Below are positions 17,691 to 26,222 of a stretch of 64,000 nt of DNA, in pieces (the stretch's first letter is position 1; every line of letters begins with the position of its first letter). The notes under the pieces were generated by a model. That model was not told the origin of the DNA. It was given only the letters and a program-made list of their open reading frames with translations, and made no database searches. Location: NCBI RefSeq assembly GCF_005221325.1, contig NZ_CP039888.1:310001-374000 (forward strand). The letters are read 5' to 3'. Position numbers and translations under genes: made by a program. Source of the stretch: Agrobacterium tumefaciens. Lineage in GTDB: Bacteria > Pseudomonadota > Alphaproteobacteria > Rhizobiales > Rhizobiaceae.

Positions 17691-18128
17691 ATGAAAAAAT
17701 CCGCCTATTCCGAACAGCGGGAAATGATCGTCGCAGAGGCGATCAACCCGATCGCCACTGAACTACGCTTGTTAGACCCGGCAGATCTGATTTCGCTCCT
17801 GAGATTCGAGTGCTATGGCAGTATCGCCGATCTCGTTTCGTCGGCGGCGGAGCTTTATTATCATCCCGGGACGATCAATTTCGGTGCCGGCGGCGAATAC
17901 AAGCTCGAATGGGAAGGCGTGCCGGAGGTCGTCCTCGATCTCGAGCTGAAGCCTAAGGGCGCGACGGTCTATGCGCGATTGATTCTCGCTGACAAGCATG
18001 CGGCGATCGAGATCAATCACGTCTCGTTTCAGAACCCTTCCGAAAATCCGGACGAAAATACCGAGTTTCTCCGCCGGAGCCTGGCGGCCGCCCGATTCGT
18101 GGCGACCCGTCAGGGCGAAGCGGCTTAA
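17691..18128 (+). CDS. Uncharacterised protein co-transcribed with flhB
   Basis: The 145-residue product is not recognised. It is soluble, without signal peptide or membrane helix, and acidic. The pattern is a helical N-terminal third (SEQREMIVAEAINPIATELR), a middle beta-rich part (EYKLEWEGVPEVVLDLELK) and a helical C-terminus. It follows flhB by 5 bp and precedes flaD, so it probably belongs to the motility regulon. Members appear to be restricted to rhizobial flagellar clusters, from memory of gene order; not verified. Confidence 0.78.
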   Translation: MKKSAYSEQREMIVAEAINPIATELRLLDPADLISLLRFECYGSIADLVSSAAELYYHPGTINFGAGGEYKLEWEGVPEVVLDLELKPKGATVYARLILADKHAAIEINHVSFQNPSENPDENTEFLRRSLAAARFVATRQGEAA

Positions 18129-18296
18129 CCGGATCAGAGGTTACATCTTTTCATCACGTCAGTTGCGCTCGTTGAAATCACGGGCGTAACGGCCTTTTTC
18201 CGGTGCGTTTTGATCCGGGCTTGCCCGAAGCCTGCCGGTTTATGCGAAACCCGGCTGCAAAGGTCAGGAACGCCTTGCAAATCAGTCTCGTTGTTT

Positions 18297-18325
18297 GTTA
18301 CCTATCGCATTAACGATTTGTTAAC
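18297..18325 (+). promoter_or_regulatory. TTAAC-type repeats upstream of flaD
   Basis: Within the 308-bp gap before flaD (18129-18436) the elements GTTACC (18297), ATTAAC (18309) and GTTAAC (18320) follow one another at about one helical turn. They resemble the repeated GGTAAC elements upstream of flaA and so may bind the same activator. The rest of the gap shows no gene. The promoter itself is not resolved. Confidence 0.4.
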
Positions 18326-18436
18326 GAACGGCAGGTCGCGGTGGCTGGTTCAAGCCATTGCCGATACGCATGATGCTCCTGCTCGTTGTCGGCACCGCGC
18401 CGGATTTTTTCTGAAATTTTGAGTTGGGTGGACCCC

Positions 18437-19729
18437 ATGACCAGCATTTTGACCAATGCGGCGGCGATGGCCGCGCTGCAAACCCTGCGTATGATCGACA
18501 AAAACCTCGAAACCACGCAGGCGCGCGTTTCATCGGGCTATCGCGTTGAGACTGCGGCGGATAATGCGGCCTACTGGTCCATTTCAACGACGATGCGTTC
18601 TGACAACACGGCCCTTTCCGCCGTGCAGGACGCTTTGGGTCTGGGGGCCGCCAAGGTCGATACCGCCTATGACGCGCTTGAAAGCACGATCGAGGTCGTC
18701 AAGCAAATCAAGGCCAAGCTCGTCGCCGCCTATGGCGTGGGCGCCGACCGCGGCAAGATCCAGGACGAAATCAAGCAGCTTCAGGAACAGCTGAAGAGCA
18801 TCTCCGAATCGGCTTCCTTCTCCGGTGAAAATTGGCTGCAGGCCAGCATCAGCAACGGCGGCACGCCGCCGGTCGAGGAATCGATCACGAAAAAGGTCGT
18901 TGCATCCTTCACCCGCACAGGTGCAGGCAATGTCGGCGTCACCACCGTTGATTATGTGCTGGACAGCAGTACCGTGCTTTTCGACCTTAGCGGTGGAAAT
19001 CTCGGAATTCTCGACAAGAATGCTGTTTTTGTCAGCAAGACGGAGCACGAAGTCACTCAGACGTCGACCACCGCCGGTAAGGCGACGAACGCGGGTTATG
19101 TCGTTGCGAAGCTCAGTGACGCGCAGATCGGCGTGCTTAACGCTGCAACGGCGGATACGAATACGGATCCGAATGTCTATAGTGACGGCACCGCCAATTA
19201 TCTCCGTCTTGCCGAAAATGTCTGGGTCAAGGTGACGGGAACAGATCCGTCGAGCGGTGGCACCACCGTTTCCCCCGCCTATCGTGACACCGGCGCCGCC
19301 GACTGGTTTTACGACCTGAGTGGCGCGACGGCTTCTGCCGGTCGTTCGCTCGGCTTTTCCGTATCCACTCTCAATCTCGGCAATCTCGATGTCGTCGCCG
19401 CGGCAATGGGTGGTTTTGCCGGTGGCGGCACGACCTATACCGACGCCGACGCCATCGACATGATGATGTCCTTCGTTGACGGGCAGCTCGAGGCGATGAC
19501 CAGCACGGCTTCCAGCCTCGGTTCGTTGCAAAGTCGCATCAGCATGCAGGACAACTTCGTTTCCAGCCTGATGGATGTGATCGACAAGGGCATTGGCCGT
19601 CTCGTCGATGCTGACATGAACGAGGAATCGACCAGGCTGAAAGCCTTGCAGACGCAGCAGCAGCTCGGCATCCAGGCGCTCTCCATCGCCAATGCCAATG
19701 CGGAAAATATTCTCCAGCTCTTCAAATAA
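18437..19729 (+). CDS. flaD: Flagellin FlaD (secondary filament subunit)
   Basis: The 430-residue product is a second full flagellin. It begins MTSILTNAAAMAALQTLRM, has the D0/D1 helices over residues 1-140 (including SGYRVETAADNAAYWSISTT) and ends with ADMNEESTRLKALQTQQQLG and SIANANAENILQLFK. The central 140-340 region differs strongly from FlaA and is Asp/Thr/Gly-rich. The frame extends 17 codons upstream, but GGGTGGA precedes the ATG at 18437. Both the length and the position apart from flaA/flaB, downstream of flhB, match flaD of Agrobacterium. Confidence 0.92.
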   Translation: MTSILTNAAAMAALQTLRMIDKNLETTQARVSSGYRVETAADNAAYWSISTTMRSDNTALSAVQDALGLGAAKVDTAYDALESTIEVVKQIKAKLVAAYGVGADRGKIQDEIKQLQEQLKSISESASFSGENWLQASISNGGTPPVEESITKKVVASFTRTGAGNVGVTTVDYVLDSSTVLFDLSGGNLGILDKNAVFVSKTEHEVTQTSTTAGKATNAGYVVAKLSDAQIGVLNAATADTNTDPNVYSDGTANYLRLAENVWVKVTGTDPSSGGTTVSPAYRDTGAADWFYDLSGATASAGRSLGFSVSTLNLGNLDVVAAAMGGFAGGGTTYTDADAIDMMMSFVDGQLEAMTSTASSLGSLQSRISMQDNFVSSLMDVIDKGIGRLVDADMNEESTRLKALQTQQQLGIQALSIANANAENILQLFK

Positions 19730-20065
19730 CGGGTTTCGACCGGCGTGGGCACGCGGGTGAATGGGCGCAGGCTGCCTGATCAGGCCCGCCTTCATCCTCG
19801 CACAAGTTTGAACACCTAACGTCGGGGCAAGATCGGGTGGATCGCATGGCGCGATCCGGCCGGGAATCATGGAAGAGACGGGCAGGGTAGCAAGGATGAC
19901 GGTGGTGCCGCCAAACGGCTTAGAGCATTTCCAAGAAGAGTGGACCCCGATTTTCCGTCCGGAAATGCGGCGAGACTTTCGCTACTCGAGGAAAAGCGAA
20001 AACGCTCCGGATCGCCGGCAGCGACACATGTCTCGCCCCTTCGGCCAGTTTTGCCGGGGGCAGGC
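19730..20065. other. Intergenic region flaD / FliH-like gene
   Basis: About 336 bp without a supported gene. A perfect 12-bp palindrome GCCTGATCAGGC lies at 19774-19785 with no T tract after it. The frame of the next gene stays open back to 19940 but has no ribosome-binding site and unlikely composition there. The promoter of the motB operon is expected here, but I cannot place it. Confidence 0.35.
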
Positions 20066-20722
20066 ATGAGCGCGTCCATTGCACGATTTCTCAAGGACTT
20101 CGGTGAGGCTCAACCGGCTTCACCGGCTTTCGGCGACCCGTTGGCGGATGCCGATACCGATTTCGCGTCCGGTTTTGCCGATATCACCTCGAGTTTCGAC
20201 GAATTGGCGCCCGTCGATGCGGAAGGCGAAAAACAGGCCGCCTATGCCCGTGGTCACGAAGATGCGACCCGTGAGATCACCGAAAAGATGCAGGCCGAGC
20301 GGGAAGAGCTGCTCGCCGCCCACGCGGCCGAGCTGGAGGAACTCCGTTCTGTCTATCTGGAAGAGACAGCCGTTTTTCTGTCGCGCCGTCTGCGCGAAGG
20401 TATCGATGCAATCGCCGCCAGTCTCAGCGAACAGACCGCCAATATTCTTGCGCCGCTTCTGACGGAAAAGCTGTCGCTCAAGGCTGTCTCGGCGCTCGCC
20501 GATGTGGTGCGCGCCTCAATGCCGGATGGCGAGGCGGTCACGCTGGTCGTGAAAGGCCCGAAAAACCTGTTCGAGCAATTGAAGACCCAGCCGGGCTTTG
20601 AAGAAGAAACGATGAAATTTACCGAGACCACCGATATCGATCTTTCAATCGAGTTGGGTGAAAGCGTGTTCGTGACGCGCATGTCCGCCTGGGCATCCAG
20701 TCTTCGCAAGGTGATGAAATGA
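20066..20722 (+). CDS. FliH-like protein (candidate export ATPase regulator)
   Basis: The 218-residue product resembles FliH/YscL stators, which bind FliI and link it to the C ring. After a low-complexity acidic N-terminus (1-55) comes [20 protein letters not shown], the start of a long charged helix (55-120) like that of FliH, then a C-terminal alpha/beta domain (135-218) ending [20 protein letters not shown], similar to the FliH C-terminal strand pattern. GGGGGCAGG precedes the ATG at 20066. It overlaps motB by 4 bp. No other fliH is present in the window. The identification is by pattern, not by a search. Confidence 0.65.
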   Translation: MSASIARFLKDFGEAQPASPAFGDPLADADTDFASGFADITSSFDELAPVDAEGEKQAAYARGHEDATREITEKMQAEREELLAAHAAELEELRSVYLEETAVFLSRRLREGIDAIAASLSEQTANILAPLLTEKLSLKAVSALADVVRASMPDGEAVTLVVKGPKNLFEQLKTQPGFEEETMKFTETTDIDLSIELGESVFVTRMSAWASSLRKVMK

Positions 20723-22020
20723 GTGAAGGCGAAAATCACCACCACGGCAAGAACGAGATCATCATCGTCAAACGCCATAAGGGCGGGCACGATGGCGCCC
20801 ATGGCGGCGCGTGGAAGATCGCTTATGCCGACTTCATGACAGCGATGATGGCGTTCTTCCTCGTCATGTGGCTGGTCAATGCCGCCAATGAGGAGACCAA
20901 GGCCTCGGTCGCCAGCTATTTCAACCCGATAAAGCTGTCGGACGAGAAGCCCTCGTCCAAGGGGCTGGAAAAGCCCGTCGATAAGGAAGAGGGCGTCCAG
21001 AAAAAGGACCAGTCCAACATCCAGGCGGAGAAGGTGACCAAGGGCTCCGCCGCGGCGACGGGCGAGGACCTGACGTCGCAGACCGGCGAACAGTCGAACT
21101 TCTCCGAGGCCGACTTTTTCGAAAATCCCTATTCCGTGTTGGCGGAAATCGCCCAGCAGGTCGGGCAGCAGGCCAATGTCAGCGCCAAGGGCGAGGGCGG
21201 TGCGGCCGATTCCGGCCCGGCGACGGGCGCAAGCGGCGGCGAAGCCTATCGCGATCCCTTCGATCCGGATTTCTGGACGCAGCAGGTGAAAATCACCCGC
21301 GCCGACCAGAAGCAGGTTCCCGCAGAGGCCGCGCAAGCTGCCGATGGCAAACAACAGGATGTGGCGGCCAAGGAGGCTGACAAGACCGCCGAGGCGGTCA
21401 CGCTCGTGCAGGCCGGCACACCCGCCGACAAGACGGAAGATGGCAAGCCGACGGAAATCGCATCAGTAGTGCCGCAGCAGCGCCCGGATGCCGCCGAGCA
21501 GGCCGCGCTTGCCAAGCCCAATCCGGATGAGGCAAGCAAAGCCAGCGATGCCGAATGGGAAAAAGCCGATACGCTGCGCGAAGAAATCGAGAAGCAGATA
21601 TCCGGCATCACCGGCAAGCTTTCCGAGGGACTGGTGGTGACGCCGGCCGAAGGCGGATTGCTGTTGACCATTTCCGACCAGGCGGAAACGCCGATGTTCA
21701 ATATCGGATCGGCCGTTCCCCGGGGCGAGCTGGTTCTGGCCATGGAGAAGATCGGTAAATTGCTGCAGGAGCGCGGCGGCAGCGTGGTGATCCGCGGCCA
21801 TACCGACGGCCGGCAGTTCAAGGGTGAGGCCAATGACAACTGGCGTCTCTCCATGGATCGTGCCCATAGCGCCTATTACATGCTGGTGCGCGGCGGCCTC
21901 TCGGAAGAACGGGTGAAACAGGTTTCGGGTTTCGCGGACCGCAGATTGCAGGTGCCGTCGGACCCCCTGGCGGATGCCAACCGCCGTATCGAAATCCTGC
22001 TTGAGGCTGATCGGGGGTGA
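20719..22020 (+). CDS. motB: Flagellar motor stator protein MotB
   Basis: MotB anchors the stator to peptidoglycan and carries protons. The 433-residue product has one membrane helix (about 33-55, [20 protein letters not shown]) containing the conserved proton-binding Asp38, a long Lys/Glu/Ala-rich periplasmic linker (60-285) and an OmpA-like domain with [20 protein letters not shown] and [13 protein letters not shown]. The linker is longer than in enterobacterial MotB, as is usual in rhizobia where MotB binds MotC. It overlaps both neighbours by 4 bp. Confidence 0.96.
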   Translation: MSEGENHHHGKNEIIIVKRHKGGHDGAHGGAWKIAYADFMTAMMAFFLVMWLVNAANEETKASVASYFNPIKLSDEKPSSKGLEKPVDKEEGVQKKDQSNIQAEKVTKGSAAATGEDLTSQTGEQSNFSEADFFENPYSVLAEIAQQVGQQANVSAKGEGGAADSGPATGASGGEAYRDPFDPDFWTQQVKITRADQKQVPAEAAQAADGKQQDVAAKEADKTAEAVTLVQAGTPADKTEDGKPTEIASVVPQQRPDAAEQAALAKPNPDEASKASDAEWEKADTLREEIEKQISGITGKLSEGLVVTPAEGGLLLTISDQAETPMFNIGSAVPRGELVLAMEKIGKLLQERGGSVVIRGHTDGRQFKGEANDNWRLSMDRAHSAYYMLVRGGLSEERVKQVSGFADRRLQVPSDPLADANRRIEILLEADRG

Positions 22021-23297
22021 GTGTGACGAAAACCTCGAAACGCTGGCTTCTTCTTGCGGCGACGCTTTGCGGTCTCGGTTCCGAGCCGAGCAAGGCGTTT
22101 TCGCAATCGCAAGACAATCTCATGCCCTACGCCATGCTGCGGTCCTTGCAATTCGTGCAGGATTCGGTCGCCATGGGAGATCATTCCGCCTCCGAAATGC
22201 AGCGCTTTCTGCTGCAGACGATCGATGAGCGGCTGAAGAGCGCACCTTCGGCGATCTTCAAGGACCCGCGCAATGTCGATGCGGCGCTGATCTATGCGAT
22301 GAGCGGCGGCAACCCGGCCACGCTGGAATTGCTGGTCGCGCGCGATGTGGATGGCAATTTCGACAGCCGTGTCGCCGATATCCTGCGCAAATACCTGTCA
22401 GGCAAGGGAACGCTGGTGGCGCAGAGCATCGCTGCCATGGTGCCGGAATATCGCGGCACGCGGATTGGCGCCTATCTGGCGCTGATCGGCGGCAATGTGA
22501 CGATCCCGCGCGATCCGCTGGCGGCACTCACCTTTTATGACATCGCCCGGCTTGAAGCACCCGGCACCATCGTGGAGGAGGCGGCTTTGCGCCGCTCGCT
22601 CGCGATTGCGGTGGAAGACGGCGACGCGACAAGGGGTGTCGAATATGCGCAGCGTTATGCGCGGCGGTTCCTGCATTCGCCCTATGCCAGCCAGTTCGCG
22701 GATCTTCTCGTCTCGCTGGTCGTCAAGCGCGCCGATTCCATCGGTGAAGAGGCGATACAGGAAACCTTCGCCATGATGGATACGGAGAGGCAGAAGGAAG
22801 CTTATCTGCGCCTTTCCCGCCTGGCGGCGATCAGCGGCAAGGATTCGCTGGCGCGCATGGCGGCGCTGAAGGCAAAGACGCTTTCTCCGGCTTTGCCGGG
22901 CACACCGGAAGTACAGGCCAATCTTTATGAAAGTCTCTCCAACATCGGCACGCCCGATGTGGTGAGCGCGATCGAGACAATCGGGCAAATTCCCGAAGCG
23001 CAGCTGTCGGATCGGGACAGGGCGCTGCGGGATGCGGCAAGGGCGATTGCCGATCAGGTGGTGCGCCTCCCTTCCGGGGAGATCGCCGTCGAGGCCGAGG
23101 CTGCGGCGACGAACGAGCCCGGGGGCACTGCACCTGCAAAAGAGGCGGCGGTCGCTGCCGAGACAAAAAGCATATGGCGGGTTGAAACCCAGAAGGCGGA
23201 CGATGCGGGCGAAGGCGTCCGGCAACTCGTGACGAGTGGCCGCAGCAAGCTCGATGAAATCGACAGCCTGTTGAAGAAAGGCGAGGGGGCACCATGA
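22017..23297 (+). CDS. motC: Periplasmic motility protein MotC
   Basis: MotC is a rhizobial periplasmic protein that binds the periplasmic part of MotB and is needed for motor function. The 426-residue product has a short signal-like N-terminus ([14 protein letters not shown] then [11 protein letters not shown]) and a mostly helical body with repeat-like segments ([21 protein letters not shown], [20 protein letters not shown]). The name follows from position between motB and fliK and from the signal. It starts with GTG overlapping the motB stop; a second GTG at 22023 is an alternative. Its chaperone MotE is encoded at 4011-4547. Confidence 0.9.
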   Translation: MSVTKTSKRWLLLAATLCGLGSEPSKAFSQSQDNLMPYAMLRSLQFVQDSVAMGDHSASEMQRFLLQTIDERLKSAPSAIFKDPRNVDAALIYAMSGGNPATLELLVARDVDGNFDSRVADILRKYLSGKGTLVAQSIAAMVPEYRGTRIGAYLALIGGNVTIPRDPLAALTFYDIARLEAPGTIVEEAALRRSLAIAVEDGDATRGVEYAQRYARRFLHSPYASQFADLLVSLVVKRADSIGEEAIQETFAMMDTERQKEAYLRLSRLAAISGKDSLARMAALKAKTLSPALPGTPEVQANLYESLSNIGTPDVVSAIETIGQIPEAQLSDRDRALRDAARAIADQVVRLPSGEIAVEAEAAATNEPGGTAPAKEAAVAAETKSIWRVETQKADDAGEGVRQLVTSGRSKLDEIDSLLKKGEGAP

Positions 23298-24649
23298 TCG
23301 ACGCAACCATCAACGCGATAGTGAACGCGCCACCATCCGACGCCCGCGCCGGCAGCGCCAACGCAAGGGACGACGCCAAGGGCGGCAGTTTCGGCGACGC
23401 ACTTTCTACGATCCGTGACGAACGCACGCCGCAATCGCGGCATCAGCAGCAAGATGCGGGATCGGCCAGGGACGAGCAAGCAAAACCCGATGGCGAGGCT
23501 GAGAAGATGGATGCTCCGGTCAAACGCCCTCCAACCTTTCTGAGTGTGATCGCTCAAGAGCATGTTGGCGAAACCCGTAACCATGAGACGGTGGCCGAGT
23601 TTCAGAACGCTTTGAAAACGGTGCGCACCTCGGCTGACAACGGCAAGACCGGCAAGAAGCTCAAGGATGAGACGGATAAGGACGCCGAGACGGCAGCGGA
23701 CACGATCGATCCGAAGCTTGCAGAGCTCAAGACGGTCATGATCGGTGCCGGCGATATTGCGACAGCCAAGACGCCGCTTGAGGAAATTGCGCAGGCGATT
23801 GCCGGCAAGGCGGACCTGGTGAAATCCGACAGGGCCGAACCCGTGCGCGGCAAGGCTGAGCCTTCGCTGAAGGACATGCCAACGAAGATGGAGCTTGCTG
23901 CAAACGAGGCGGACACCGGCTCGGAAAGCGGCAACGATGCCTCAGCGTTCCGTTTCGCCTCCTCCCGCTCGGGCACGGCCCGCGCGCTTGATATGGGCAC
24001 GGTTCAGCGTGAAGGCCGCGTCGATTTCGAGGTCAGGGAAAGCAGCGGCAAGGTGGCCGATACGGTTACCGTTGTCGATTCACGGCGGTTCATTGGCCTG
24101 GCGCCCTCGACCAACGCTTCGGCTCTGACCGGCCTCATCGTTAGTGATCCGGAATGGGTCAGCGCCATGCAGCCGGGTTCGTCGCTGTCCAACGCAGCGG
24201 CCCAGAGCAGCACGGGCAAGGTTGTGCATACGCTGAAGCTGCATATGACGCCGATCGAGCTCGGATCGGTGACGATGTCGCTGCGCCTGGCGGGCGATGA
24301 GCTCGCCGTTCACATGACGGTGGAGAGCGTGGCGGCCTATAAAAAGCTTCAGGACGACAGCAAGAGCATCCTTGAAGGCCTCAAGGCGCAGGGTCTGACG
24401 GTTGACAACATCACCATCAGCATCGCTTCTTCCGACAAGAGTGACCAAACGGGCACACAGGGCAACAATCAGCAAAATCAGCAGGCGCAGCAGCAGGGCC
24501 AGCAGGCCGCTGCGGGGCGCAACCGTGACGAGTCCGGCGCACGGGATGGCCGGCAAGGCAATGGTGATAATTTGGGGGTGCATAATGAAGGCATGGATGG
24601 CGCTTCTGGCTCTGCCCGCTCTTCTGCTGACAATGGCGTCTACCTCTGA
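23294..24649 (+). CDS. fliK: Flagellar hook-length control protein FliK (formerly MotD)
   Basis: FliK measures hook length and triggers the FlhB specificity switch. The 451-residue product has a long disordered, charged N-terminal region and a conserved C-terminal domain (about 310-380) with LKLHMTPIELGSVTMSLRLA and GLKAQGLTVDNITISIAS, the FliK C-domain signature. It ends in a Gln/Asn-rich tail (about 400-425). It overlaps motC by 4 bp. In S. meliloti the gene here was called motD and later renamed fliK. Confidence 0.92.
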   Translation: MIDATINAIVNAPPSDARAGSANARDDAKGGSFGDALSTIRDERTPQSRHQQQDAGSARDEQAKPDGEAEKMDAPVKRPPTFLSVIAQEHVGETRNHETVAEFQNALKTVRTSADNGKTGKKLKDETDKDAETAADTIDPKLAELKTVMIGAGDIATAKTPLEEIAQAIAGKADLVKSDRAEPVRGKAEPSLKDMPTKMELAANEADTGSESGNDASAFRFASSRSGTARALDMGTVQREGRVDFEVRESSGKVADTVTVVDSRRFIGLAPSTNASALTGLIVSDPEWVSAMQPGSSLSNAAAQSSTGKVVHTLKLHMTPIELGSVTMSLRLAGDELAVHMTVESVAAYKKLQDDSKSILEGLKAQGLTVDNITISIASSDKSDQTGTQGNNQQNQQAQQQGQQAAAGRNRDESGARDGRQGNGDNLGVHNEGMDGASGSARSSADNGVYL

Positions 24650-25163
24650 AAACGCGTCGGCTTCGGCAACATCAGGTGTCTGTGAAAGAGAAATCCAGTC
24701 GGCCGCCCGCAAATATGGCGTGCCGGAAGGAATTCTCTATTCCGTCGGCCTGACCGAGACGGGCCGCAAGGGGCGGCTCGACCCTAATGCAATGAATATT
24801 GAAGGAAAACCGGTATTTGCGGCCTCCACGGAGGAGGCGCTGCTGACTTTCGAGGCGGCAAAGCGCAACGGCGCCAAGCTGATCGACCTCGGATGCATGC
24901 AGATAAATCATTATTTCCATGGCGAAAACTTCACATCCGCGCGGGAAATGTTCGATCCGCGCCGCAATGTCGAATATGCCGCCATGTTCCTGCGCAATCT
25001 CCATAACAGGCATGAAACCTGGACGATGGCGGTCGCGCGCTATCATGCCGGCCCGAATAATGACCCCGCGCAGAAGAAATATGTCTGCCGCGTCATCGCC
25101 AATCTGGTGGCGACGGGTTACGGGAAATGGACTCCCAACGCGAAAAGCTTCTGCGACGGATGA
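24585..25163 (+). CDS. Flagellum-associated lytic transglycosylase
   Basis: The 192-residue product is a periplasmic muramidase of the SLT (GH23-like) type. A signal peptide covers residues 1-27. The expected motifs are present: catalytic Glu58 in VGLTETG, GCMQIN at 103-108 and ARYHAG at 151-156; four cysteines could form disulfides. The chosen ATG has GGGGGTG before it and lies inside fliK, giving a 65-bp overlap in another frame. Because the FlgJ-like protein at 35255 lacks a peptidoglycan hydrolase domain, this enzyme is the likely hole-cutter for the rod, as SltF is in Rhodobacter. Confidence 0.88.
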   Translation: MKAWMALLALPALLLTMASTSENASASATSGVCEREIQSAARKYGVPEGILYSVGLTETGRKGRLDPNAMNIEGKPVFAASTEEALLTFEAAKRNGAKLIDLGCMQINHYFHGENFTSAREMFDPRRNVEYAAMFLRNLHNRHETWTMAVARYHAGPNNDPAQKKYVCRVIANLVATGYGKWTPNAKSFCDG

Positions 25164-25273
25164 CAACCTGAGATTGCTTCTGAAAGGCCCAGGACTCGCA
25201 ATTTGAAATGTGGCGAGAGAAAGCCCGAAAAAAGGCATTTCAAGCTGTTTTTTTCGATTTTCAAAATTTTTAC

Positions 25274-25298
25274 ACAAAAATTTTGTACCATATATGGT
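25274..25298. promoter_or_regulatory. Palindromes in the rem promoter region
   Basis: The 282-bp gap before rem is strongly AT-rich. It contains ACAAAA-A-TTTTGT (25274-25286) and directly after it the perfect 12-bp palindrome ACCATATATGGT (25287-25298). In S. meliloti rem transcription is activated by the LuxR-type pair VisN/VisR; these palindromes are candidate binding sites. Function is inferred. Confidence 0.4.
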
Positions 25299-25445
25299 TA
25301 ACACCTACTATATATAGATCAAATCGGCACAAAATAGTTAATCAATTATTAATAACTATCGATGATTTCCTACAGTTGTCGCTGAATCCCCCGATTCGTA
25401 CCAATGCCACATTGGAAAACACCACACTGATTCGGAGGCGGACGA

Positions 25446-26117
25446 ATGATCGTAGTGGTTGATGAGCGCGAGCTCGTTAAAGACGGCTATACATCTCTAT
25501 TTGGGCGTGAGGGCATCCCCTCGACCGGTTTCGATCCGGTCGAATTCGGGGAATGGGTCTCAACGGCAGCTGAAAGCGATCTTGCGGCCGTGGAGGCCTT
25601 CCTGATCGGCCAGGGCGACCGGAGCTTTTCTTTGCCGAAGGCGATCAGGGATCGCACGACGGCACCTGTCATCGCGGTCAGCGACCAGCCCTCGCTGGAA
25701 GCAACGCTCGCGCTTTTCGACAGCGGCGTCGATGATGTCGTGCGCAAGCCGGTTCACCCCCGTGAAATCCTGGCGCGTGCGGCGGCGATCCGTCGCCGCC
25801 TGCAGGTCATCTCGAACTTCACCGATGCCGGACCGATCCGGGTTTTCTCCGACGGTCGCGATCCCGAAGTGTGCGGCGAAGTATTTGCCTTGCCGCGCCG
25901 CGAGCGCCGCATCCTTGAATATCTGATTGCCAATCGCGGACGTCGCGTTTCCAAGTCGCAGATTTTCAATGCCATCTACGGCATCTTCGATGATGACGTC
26001 GAAGAGAACGTCGTTGAAAGCCACATCAGCAAGCTGCGCAAGAAACTGCGCAAGAAGCTCGGCTACGATCCGGTCGATTCCAAGCGGTTCCTCGGCTACA
26101 GCATTGATTGGCAATGA
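25446..26117 (+). CDS. rem: Rem, OmpR-family activator of late flagellar genes
   Basis: Rem is the class II regulator of the rhizobial flagellar hierarchy. The 223-residue product has an N-terminal receiver-like domain (1-115) and a C-terminal winged helix (about 130-223, [20 protein letters not shown] and [20 protein letters not shown]). The receiver keeps acidic residues D6/E7, Ser79 and Lys101, but the phospho-acceptor site aligns as [11 protein letters not shown] against DLxxxDxxLPG, with Glu50 instead of Asp. GGAGGCG precedes the ATG. It lies between the motB and flgE operons, as in S. meliloti, and no sensor kinase is nearby. Confidence 0.93.
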   Translation: MIVVVDERELVKDGYTSLFGREGIPSTGFDPVEFGEWVSTAAESDLAAVEAFLIGQGDRSFSLPKAIRDRTTAPVIAVSDQPSLEATLALFDSGVDDVVRKPVHPREILARAAAIRRRLQVISNFTDAGPIRVFSDGRDPEVCGEVFALPRRERRILEYLIANRGRRVSKSQIFNAIYGIFDDDVEENVVESHISKLRKKLRKKLGYDPVDSKRFLGYSIDWQ

Positions 26118-26222
26118 TTTTCATTGACCCGCGTGGTCTTTTTCAAACGCGGTATTTCAGACAGCTTCACGCAAGCCAAACGCTTTACCTTCTCCCTGAA
26201 AGATGACCACGAGGGTTTTTGA

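Noticed and set aside
19940..20065. Upstream extension of the FliH-like frame
   Set aside because: No ribosome-binding site, and the extra 42 residues have a composition unlike the rest; GGGGGCAGG supports the start at 20066.
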